Shown here: piece after piece, positions 56,401-64,000 of the stretch
Layout of the letters: each line of letters opens with the position of its first letter
Numbering within the stretch: the first letter of the stretch is position 1
Source of the DNA: Adineta ricciae
Lineage: Eukaryota > Rotifera > Eurotatoria > Adinetida > Adinetidae
NCBI GenBank assembly: GCA_905250025.1
Contig: CAJNOJ010000220.1
Location: forward strand, 99,206-163,205
Length of the DNA stretch: 64,000 nucleotides
Reading direction: 5' to 3'
Program-made: the position numbers and the translations under genes
Notes under the pieces: model-generated
Database searches by the model: none
What the model was told of the DNA's origin: nothing
What the model saw: only the letters and a program-made list of their open reading frames with translations

Positions 56401-58960
56401 AATCACATATTACGGATAAACTTTTCATAGTATCTTGGATTCATATTTCGGACATTTGAACCTTTTCGTATTGTTCTTCTCTTTTAATACACGTCTGTTG
56501 CTACGATTTATTTGCTTTTAGAAGAAGACATCGATGGTGAGGCGCTGTCTAATTTACCACAATTTATGGTGAATGATTTAATCAAGCCTATGAAAGAACG
56601 TGTACGCTTCTTAGTCGAACATCGTAATTTATTTCATTCGACCACTGATACATGTATTCATCCATCGAACGATAACCTACAATCATCATTTGAACAACTT
56701 AATTCTAATCGAGTGGGAGCACAATCGAATGTTGGATTTTCAAACGATTGCGAAGAAATTGATCCAGTGGTCGATTGTTCGAAGAATAACGATATGATTG
56801 ACGAAAACAACATCGACGATGAACAGCCATCGTTTCCAAATATTTATGTTATACCGGATTTACCGAATAAAATCCAGCAAATAGTTGCTAAAGATGAAAT
56901 AAATGAATTTCGCAGTCACACAAACGCACGCCGACTTCTACTCGACACTATTTTTAACGATGTGACAACCAAATACTTCACGTTGTAAGTGATAAAGTCT
57001 GATTACAGTCGGTATTAAATCATTTGCGTTTCATATTGTAGATATCCTAACAGAGACCACTACAAAGCCATGGGTAAAGCTATACTGAAACTGTTAAACA
57101 TTCCAAAAACCAATGAAGCATTAGTAATTTCATGTTTCGAACTGTTAGAGATAATTTTTCACTTTCAAAAGTAGACGATTGAGCATTCAAGTCGATATGA
57201 ATTTCAAAAATTTTATATTGTTAAGTTCAAAATAACGACTTTCAGATATTTTTTGCGCCTTTTCGAACCGAACATCTATGTATTGCGTTGTGTAGGGCGA
57301 ATGGATCGAAAGTCTCAAGAACAAGTTCAAACAGGAACGTCGTCCACTTCAACAAGTATCATCGGAAGTCCAAAACATGAAGATCAAGTACGGTCACAGT
57401 CTTGGTCGTCCAGTCAAGAGAGATAACAATGTCATTGCGCCTCGTCGGATAGTAAGTGTTCAAAGAATTTAAATTATATTTTGTTTAATATTTCGATTGC
57501 AGTCATCGGCTGAGTTTTGGAACAGAATAGATGTAGACGATGGCAATGCAGATTCAAGTGCCGACATCGAATTTATGAAAAATATCTTGGTCAATCCAAA
57601 TATGGACTTGGATGAAGCGAAAATTCCATGGAAAAAAATATTGGTTCAGAGAAGAACCTTCATACGAGATCATACAACGAAAGAAGTTCTTGCTGAATTT
57701 CCGGGTTATCGTTATGCTTCGTTAGTAAGTTATTTTTGCATTCCAATTCCGATGAACATCTTATTTAATACTTGCGGATGCTTTTCATAAATCAATTTTT
57801 TTCAAGATCTTCGACGAGATTCAATATGTATGTAACGTTGATATCGAACAGAATTGTGAAGCTATGTTACCAAACTTACTTGATCTCGTTCCAGATAACA
57901 TCGGCTTTGTCAATGGTAAGTGACCACTAAGGGGACTCATATCATGTCTTCCGTATTTTCTATTTATTCTTTAGATCTCCCACCTGTTCGTTTGATAAAA
58001 ATTTTGTCCAAACATTTTCGAGACTCCTGGCAACAGATCTTATCGAGCAAAGTGAGCAACAAAACATTCACACTGCATGGCTACAGTTCTTTTCTCTAAA
58101 CATAAGAAGAGCAACTTCTACATCTTATTGTTTCTTTCAACTTCAGGAACCGTTGTCTCCTCGTCCATATATACAAATAACTGCGGATAAGTTTATTATG
58201 CTTCTTGACTATGAAGTCGTTACTGAAACATCCTCAATAAATCAAGCTGTGTGTATTCTTATCGCGCTGTATGGAATCTTGTTGCAAGAACCTGGATCGT
58301 TATCGAAACCGTTACGTCTTTTACTGAATCAATGGAATTTTGTCATCGAGAAAAGACGAAAACGAGATTCTCATTTGCTGGGAGCATCTGCAAACGAGGA
58401 AATCATGCGAAAAACAGCAGAAAACTTTGCTCAAGATGACGATGGACAAGCTGCTCACTTGCGGGATGGAGAAAAACAGGGAGGTGATCAACTTGGAGCA
58501 GGTTTGTTCTGATTTTATATCTAATATGATCGATTTTATTTTATTACCAGGTAACAGTCAGAGTTTAATCACAGTATCAGTACAGATGGATGAAGCAGAT
58601 CTTATGAAAGAATATCCATCAGATTCCTCTCCATCATCACCAACTGATTCTTCGTTTGTCATTTGCCAATCGTCAACGAATGAGCAACAAATCACAACAT
58701 CATATCCGTCAACTGATTGCCCACATTCAAATGATGTTCTTCCAACAGCAGAAAAACAATTGACAAGATCAGCTTTACCACTTCTGAAAGAAAGAGCAAC
58801 GTGTAACACGAATACAAAACGACGAACATCGTCGAACTCAACGAATCGATCGTCTTCTAGCTCGAAGAAAAACACTTCTGCAGTACACAAACGTCCTGCT
58901 AGCCCCGACAAATCGATTGCTTCGCGTTTAAAACGTTCTCGAGTCAAAAGAGTTAGTTAA
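53458..58960 (+). CDS. SAM-domain (SAMD3-like) element protein, nine exons, 653 aa, intact
   Basis: Exons are 53458-53545, 56522-56984, 57042-57123, 57296-57451, 57503-57724, 57807-57915, 57975-58051, 58147-58501 and 58551-58960, totalling 1962 nt with no stop. Exon 1 ends with a GTAAGT donor, and exon 2 follows a TTTTAG acceptor 2976 nt away. Joining them rebuilds a SAM domain: WSCSQVIQWLSSF..., DVFIKEDIDGEALSNL, then VRFLVEH. Next come YPNRDHYKAMGKAIL and SLKNKFKQERRP..., a pattern I know from SAMD3-like proteins of fish and invertebrates. The tail is Ser/Thr-rich with a basic RLKRSRVKR nuclear signal. It probably binds element DNA, as TnpA does. The Met at 53458 is chosen next to the domain start; 53326 is an in-frame alternative. 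Confidence 0.8.
53556..56401 (+). pseudogene. Zinc-finger transposase nested in the SAM gene's first intron, three stops
   Basis: The ORF at 53556-54236 has a C2H2 finger (CELSSLCGRVYSTFAGYKSHIYREH) after a degenerate first one. After an unresolved 200-bp stretch, 54450-55286 reads PKEIKLNN...YYIPIQ, LLFQLYIDEIGLTNPIGAKK, LVGDHLASHDFGGF, FCRHCHID and DPMHDFNEG. A 48-nt intron (55287-55334) precedes 55335-56401, which contains the C-terminal ...HLLPNLVTPKVHFITHYARQI...MRFESKHQVFK. Acidic residues of a DDE-type core are plausible in YIDE and GDHL..HD. In-frame stops occur at TGA 54839-54841, TAA 55451-55453 and TAA 55643-55645, with no frameshift between them, so decay looks young. It is equivalent in position to TnpD of En/Spm. 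Confidence 0.7.
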
Positions 58961-60485
58961 TTAGAAGTCTTTTCGACACCCTCTTTTCTACATTTCTCGA
59001 CGCGCACATTTTTTAACTGGAAAATTCGTATACGATGTTTATCAAATTCAAGTAGAAGATGTTTCGACACAGCTTCTCTTTATTAATCCTTTTCTTCCGA
59101 AATAAAAAAGAGTGACATCATAAGATAATCTATAAAACATAACTCTTCATGAGTATTTCGAATTTATTTGAACATTAAATTATGCATTGTGTAGTAAGCT
59201 GTCAGATCACCAACTCAGTGGTCAACTCAGCAATGAAGTTGTTTTTTTTTTCAGGAATCTACATAATCTTATATTTCAGCTCATCAAACGAATCGATTCA
59301 CATTTAAAAAAAGATTCCAAAACCGATCAATTCAATTTGGTAATATCAAGACAGTTACGACAAGTTACTTCATTCGAGGTAAGTTACCTTCGTATTTATA
59401 TTATTAATCCGATATTTCTGTGCATCTAGGTTGAATGAAACGAAGAGTTCTACTGCTAACTTATGATTTTCCTGAAAAGCTTCGTTATCTGTTTGCGTCA
59501 CGATTAATCAAAACATTCATGTGATAGGTAAGCGTTTTTCGACAATATACTGATATCATTTTTTCGTTCAAAAGTATGTTTAGATTGAGCAGAAAGGTGG
59601 ATAAGTTATCAGACGTAATTATTTCAACACAAAACAAAATGTATTGCTTCCTTCATTCCTCAGTTAACGTATAGGAATAATCGCATAAAGTAGTTTTCAG
59701 ATTTGAAACTGATCAACTATATTCTTTGACTACGTTTAGAACGAGATAAATAGGGATACATCGAAATGCGCAATATAACTTGTTTCACGCATGCAGCAAT
59801 AAACGAACAACCTGAATGGTGAGTTACGAAAATGATTGAAGAAATTTATCGTATTGTTGCTATAATGTTATATTTAGATTGAATACATAAACGAGCTCGT
59901 AGGTATGTTATTATTTCATTTTGAAACTATTCATTTATTTCCATTTATCTTTAGAATTTATTCTGCGAAATCAGCATAACTGTAAGTGAAATCTTTTGTT
60001 ATAAACTAATGATTTCCTTTTTGATTTAAAGACCGATCAACATCGTAGATCCATAGGTGAGTGTTTCTGATATGAACCAGTTCTCTTCTAGTGTATTTAG
60101 TTTTTCAAATGGATAATTTCATTGACCTGCCGCCACTCGCAGCCATTTGATTCCTGAATTTTGCATTCAAAAAATTCTGAAGTAAAAGTTGAGTGTTGTG
60201 TAATTGTTTGGTCTGAATTAATATGATTCTTTTATATTTGTAGTGTATTCTCGCATCGGCTTAAGACAAAGATTGTTTGAACATTATACTTTTTTGCGAC
60301 TTGTATAGTGAACAGTAAACTGTACAACGAATGGCCTGTCGCATTTAAATCTGCTTTGTTTGTAGTAAACAGCGGAGCACAGTCATTGGAACAGCTCGGT
60401 ATCGTATCGGAGAAGGGTTTCATACGAAACCAAAAGTAGATTTCGAATTCGTTGCAAAGTGCCGAATCCTTTTTTGGTTTCGTAT
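58961..60485. other. 3' non-coding part of the En/Spm-like element
   Basis: No convincing exon. Small GT-AG-bounded open pieces (59255-59379 and others) have no family features. The last 100 bp before the right end hold GGTTTCATACGAAACC and GGTTTCGTATAAAACC, the subterminal motif in palindromic form. Confidence 0.45.
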
Positions 60486-60510
60486 AAAACCTTTTTTGTT
60501 TTCAGTGTAC
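60486..60510 (-). repeat. Right terminal inverted repeat
   Basis: Exact reverse complement of 52112-52136, ending CAGTGTAC. Confidence 0.85.
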
Positions 60511-60719
60511 AGAAACATGAATATTCAAACACACCATCATATGATTTAGATGGAATTGATACGTTAGATATTCAATAGTTGATATCAGCCGCCTATGAAC
60601 AGACAGTACATCTCGTTAGAAATTAAAATATTTTAGATATCCTAAACCATCACAATATAAATTGTCTAGATAATGTTAGCAGTTACACATTTAATATGTT
60701 AAACAAAAACTCAAAAATG

Positions 60720-61090
60720 ATCAATTGGTCTTTTCGAATCGAGAATGACGTGGATGAGGAGTTTAGGTTAGACGAGGAAAATGACGTCAATGATATTGCT
60801 GATTACCCGTCAGACGAACGTGCTGATGAATCCTTGTAAGATTCTCAAAATGCTGTCGATGAGGGTGGTGATGAGGAGGAGGAAGGTATATTAAACTCAA
60901 CGAAATCTTATTTCAAAGGAATGAGGATTGATGATAATATGAATCCAACTTTAAGACATTCATATTTCAAAATTAAAATAAAAGATAGCAGTAAATATAT
61001 GCACACGTAGTCGGCGTGCTGGTTGCAATTGAATCAAATAAAGAAATTATCGAGCGATCGTTTATCTCGTGTCATGCAGCAAACATCTAA
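60720..61090 (+). pseudogene. Transposon-derived fragment (Asp/Glu-rich, then YFKIKIKDSSKYMHTxSACW)
   Basis: INWSFRIENDVDEEFRLDEE, ADYPSDE, then after stops near 60837 and 61008 SYFKIKIKDSSKYMHT and SACWLQLNQIKKLSSDRLSRVMQ. The last part resembles the N-terminal region of transposon-derived zinc-finger proteins (YxxKQTACWLL...LSxDRLxRV). Two in-frame stops mark it as dead. The exact family is uncertain. Confidence 0.45.
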
Positions 61091-61224
61091 TAGCAATTAG
61101 TGAATTTCTTGCTTATGCTTTCTTTATTCTCAACAGTTGTTACTTTTATTAATAAAGAAAGCAAGTTCTTTACATTTTTCTAACTTTATTTCATTCTGTT
61201 CCACTAAGCTCTAAATTATAAAAA

Positions 61225-61335
61225 GCGTTTCAAAGCACTTTCTTGTACTTTGAAAGTACTTGCGGCCACTTCACATTACTTTAAGCTACTCCAACTTGCT
61301 TTGAGTTACTTCATAATACTTTGAACTACTTTCCT
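61225..61335. repeat. Degenerate tandem repeat of about 13 bp (CTACTTTGA/GTTACTTCA)
   Basis: Runs of CTTTGAAAGTACTT, CTTTAAGCTACT, CTTTGAGTTACTTC and CTTTGAACTACTTT. Origin unknown. Confidence 0.55.
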
Positions 61336-61918
61336 ATTTCAACTCTGCCTTTCCCCCTTGACAACAACTATAAAGCGAGTACACAATGTTTGAAAACTGT
61401 CTAAACATTACGATTGCTTTTGATCATTTATTGTTATTTTCATGTCTTTTCACATTGAAATAATGATAACGATCAAGATTTAGCGTTTAAGCCATTTGAA
61501 AATGAACTCTAACAGGCTCGAAATCCATTACGGCAGTTCACATTCACCCACACCCACAAGATGCTTTTCTTCTTTTGAAAATGATTATTTTGAACAGAAT
61601 CTTGCTAAATATCGAGCCATCTGATGACTTTTTTCGAGCAAAAGACGAAACACGTCATGGTAGCTCATCTCACCCAAACAGCATGAGGTACAGATCTCAT
61701 TCAAAAAGTGGCGCCCTACCTATTCTTATAACTCTTTCGAAAATCAACTGATATTATTATGTTCAACATTTTATTCAAATAAAAGCTTCAGTATGTGGTT
61801 AATAGTTCAAAGAAGAATTGAAAAACAAATGCAAGAATATAAATGATGCTAAAAACCACTATTGAATCAAGATAAAGCATGTTACTCTGACGATAAACGC
61901 ATGATTCCTTCTTACGTT
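61336..61918. other. Spacer, no gene seen
   Basis: No family match. Downstream flank of the minus-strand FG-GAP gene. Confidence 0.35.
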
Positions 61919-63631
61919 TTAGCAATGAAGCAAAACTCCAACTGTACTTGGACCGTTATTTGCCGTAACTATATCAGGTTTCGCATCATTATTAACATCA
62001 GCAACCACAACCGACTGTGGATAGCTGCCAGTTGCATAGGTAGTTTGAGAAGGAAATGTGCCAGTACCTGTATTGAGAAGAACACTAACTGTACTTTCAC
62101 CGTAATTTGCCGTAACTATATCAGGTTTCGAATCATTATTAACATCCACGACCGCAACTGAGTATGGAGTTCTGCCAGTTGTATAGTTAGATTGAGAAGA
62201 AAATGTGCCAGTACCTGTATTGAGAAGAACACTAACTGTATTTGCAAGGTCATTTGCCGTTACTATATCAGGTTTCCCATCATTGTTGACATCAGCGACC
62301 GCGACTGACCCTGGACCACGTTGAGTTGTATAGTTAGATTGAGAAGAAAATGTGCCAGTACCTGTATTCAGCAAAACACTAACTGTATCTACAACCTGAT
62401 TTGCCGTCACTATATCAGGTTTCGCATCATTGTTGACATCAGCGACTGTGGCTGACTGTACACCACGGTCAGTTGCATAGGTAGTTTGAGAAGGAAATGT
62501 GCCGGTACCTGTATTGAGAAGAACACTAACTGTATTTTCACCGTAATTTGCCGTTACTATATCAGGTTTCGCATCATTATTAACATCCACGACTGCAACT
62601 GAGTATGGAGTTCTGCCAGTTCCATAGATAGTTTGAGAAGAAAATGTGCCAGTACCTGTATTCAGCAAAACGCTAACTGTGCTTCCACCTAAATTTGCCG
62701 TAACTATATCAGGCTTCCCATCATTGTTGACATCAGCGACCGCGACTGACCCTGGACCACGGTCAGTTGCATAGGTAGTTTGAGAAGAAAATGAGCCATT
62801 ACCTGTATTGAGAAGAACACTAACTGTATTTGCACCGTAATTTGCCGTTACTACATCAGGTTTCGCATCATTATTAACATCCGCGACCGCAACTGAGTAC
62901 GGAGATCTGCCAATGGAAAACGTGAGCGATGCGAGGTACATGCTGTTGCATACTATCAAGTACAAAAAAATAGGAGTTAGGGCGTGTGTGTATGCATCGA
63001 TAGAATATAAGACAAAAAAGAATGTAAATTGACCAGCCCAGATCGTTGGCTGAGAAGACGCAAAAGAAAGCGACCACCACGTGAACTCTTAGCGAGCAGT
63101 CTTAAAAATGTTTTCTTTATTCGACATATGGAACATTGGCTTGTTAGACAGAAGTACATTTTAATTATAACAAGAGAAAAACATGGTCTGTCACCCCACA
63201 TTCTTAGCTGTTCGATCAGTTCTTCGAACGATCTGATCTACCGACGATTGCACTACTGTGCAATGCAAAATGAAAACAACTACTGCAAAGACGCACTTGC
63301 CTCTGAAAATGATATATCTACAAAATACAGTTGACTTACTAATAGCCGTAGTAGTGGTAGTAGTGGTTTGTGTTGTCGTGGTCGTAGTAGTGGTAGTAGT
63401 GGTTTGTGTAGTCGTGGTCGTAGTAGTGGTAGTAGTGGTTTGTGTAGTCGTGGTCGTAGTAGTGGTAGTAGTGGTTTGTGTAGTCGTGGTCGTAGTAGAG
63501 GTAGTAGTAGTTTCTGTAGTCGTGGTCGTAGTAGTGGTAGTAGTGGTTTCTGTAGTCGTGGTCGTAGTAGTGGTAGTAGTAGTTTCTGTAGTCGTGGTCG
63601 TAGTAGTGGTAGTAGTAGTTTCTGTAGTCGT
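61919..63631 (-). CDS. Poly-Thr stalk + seven-repeat FG-GAP/VCBS propeller, 5' end in gap
   Basis: Exons are complement(63340-63631 and beyond) and complement(61919-62952). The intron is 62953-63339 with a GTAAGT donor and a TTGATAG acceptor, and the frame is kept. The first exon visible here encodes a threonine stalk (eleven Thr plus one Glu or Gln per 36-bp unit). The second exon encodes seven repeats of 48 residues of the form RxPxSVAVADVNNDxKPDIVTANxxxNTVSVLLNTG. Each has the Ca-binding DVNND.KPD loop, enough for a complete seven-bladed propeller, and the gene stops four residues after the last strand. Such repeats resemble bacterial VCBS/integrin-alpha-like blades and are numerous in bdelloids. 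An extracellular O-glycosylated adhesin or lectin-like role is inferred. The N-terminal signal or anchor lies in the gap. Confidence 0.8.
63347..63631. repeat. 36-bp tandem repeat encoding the Thr stalk
   Basis: About eight units of 36 bp (TGTAGTCGTGGTCGTAGTAG... on the plus strand), with GTTTG or GTTTC at the unit joint coding Gln or Glu on minus. Copies are nearly identical, so copy number is likely polymorphic. The assembly breaks inside it. Confidence 0.9.
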
Positions 63632-63645
63632 NNNNNNNNNNNNNN
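63632..63645. other. 14-N gap, join S6/S7
   Basis: The gap follows directly on the 36-bp tandem repeat, where short-read assembly would fail. The sequence after it matches S5, not the S6 end. Confidence 0.95.
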
Positions 63646-64000
63646 CGACTAAAGAAAACAATCGAAAGATTAAACAAATCTTCATTAACACAGAAGCAAC
63701 TTGAACAGGAAACAGAAGTCACTCGCGAAAAATTGCAAATTGAATTGGACGAATGTCGCGAAAAGAATTTCACTTATGAAGAGACTTTAATACGTTTAAA
63801 ACGTGACCGCGAACAATTGTTGAAAGACTTAGAAAAGAAAACAGCTACAATCAACTCTATCGAATTGAAATTAAGGAATTTCGTAGGCAAGAAATCGTCG
63901 AATATTGAGAACAATTTCAACGAATTAGAAAAAGAATTCGAAAAAATCCTTCTCAAATCGACTTCATTAGAAGAAAAACTAATCGAAAAAGATCAGGGAA
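63646..64000 (+). CDS. CCDC171: CCDC171-like coiled-coil protein, internal exon in S7
   Basis: Bases 63646-63878 are identical to 18999-19231 (S5). The exon then continues as 20669-20791 does in S6, with a few substitutions (GAGAACAATTTCAACG against GAAAACAATTTCAATG). It encodes the SRLKKTIERLNK... coiled coil, and the frame is open to the window end. This is the S5 allele continued. The gene therefore appears here only because the second haplotype was placed after the whole of S6. Confidence 0.85.

Larger units (their letters stand above)
52112..60510 (+). mobile_element. En/Spm (CACTA)-like DNA transposon, 8.4 kb
   Basis: The left end GTACACTGAAAACAAAAAAG... (52112-52136) is matched for 25 bases by the reverse complement of the right end (60486-60510). 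Inside the (GTA)CACTG start lie subterminal GGTTTCGTA repeats, a nine-exon SAM-domain gene and a zinc-finger transposase gene nested in its first intron. CACTG ends, dense subterminal repeats and two proteins from one transcription unit are CACTA/En-Spm traits. Because the outer four bases are the palindrome GTAC, the target duplication cannot be fixed: GTAC, TA or none. The superfamily is inferred from structure and remembered metazoan relatives. Confidence 0.75.

Noticed and set aside
63347-63631. Possible CRISPR-like or satellite array
   Set aside because: No spacers. It is a coding minisatellite within a Thr stalk.
63258-63704. Plus-strand Val-rich and Ser/Arg/Gly-rich frames over the 36-bp repeat
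   Set aside because: Shadows of the Thr-coding minus strand. A 36-bp repeat is a multiple of three and stays open in several frames.
1-64000. tRNA and rRNA genes
   Set aside because: No convincing cloverleaf or rRNA core sequence was seen on reading. A covariance-model search was not possible.

Overview
The window reads as nuclear DNA of a bdelloid rotifer (Adineta/Rotaria type). The evidence is AT-rich sequence, dense genes with many GT-AG introns of about 45-60 nt, animal genes (a CCDC171-like coiled-coil protein, a neuronal-calcium-sensor-like EF-hand protein), lineage-specific membrane-protein families, FG-GAP/VCBS and poly-threonine proteins, DNA transposons, and several genes of bacterial or fungal character. 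The assignment is inference, made without a database search.

Layout. The first 20.7 kb is not a true tandem array. Five single-N joins (2948, 4888, 9949, 16301, 19232) and one 14-N gap (63632-63645) split the window into seven segments (S1-S7). Each segment repeats the end of the previous one at a few percent divergence. Every second segment abuts or overlaps: S1/S3 share 166 identical bases, S4/S6 share 24 and S5/S7 share 233. The simplest reading is two haplotypes zipped alternately into one scaffold. With the copies collapsed, the left part holds an EF-Tu pseudogene fragment, an orphan two-exon gene (227/224 aa), a decayed urea carboxylase of non-animal type, a membrane phosphodiesterase/phosphoethanolamine-transferase-like gene, and head to head with it the CCDC171-like gene.

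22.6-43.6 kb is single copy here. It holds an 89-aa bacterial-type protein, a spliced AAA ATPase, and a minus-strand cluster of a two-membrane-span, cysteine-rich ectodomain family: three single-module genes and one 1315-aa gene with three fused modules. Between them lie a broken GH28 polygalacturonase, a small secreted peptide gene and a dead Helitron/Pif1 helicase.

44.0-47.7 kb is a complete hAT transposon (12-bp TIRs, perfect 8-bp TSD, five-exon 829-aa transposase with intact catalytic residues). It is followed by an intact eight-exon calcium-sensor gene, a decayed FG-GAP gene, a PAN/apple-like secreted protein and a DDE transposase remnant.

52.1-60.5 kb is an 8.4-kb En/Spm(CACTA)-like element. 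It has 25-bp terminal inverted repeats, a subterminal GGTTTCGTA array, an intact nine-exon 653-aa SAM-domain (SAMD3-like) protein, and a transposase gene nested inside the SAM gene's first intron. This resembles the TnpA/TnpD layout of plant En/Spm. The transposase copy carries three in-frame stops while the SAM partner is intact. I consider this the most interesting system in the window.

60.5-63.6 kb holds a transposon fragment and a gene with a poly-Thr stalk (36-bp repeat) plus a seven-repeat FG-GAP propeller, cut by the gap. S7 returns to the CCDC171-like gene on the S5 haplotype.
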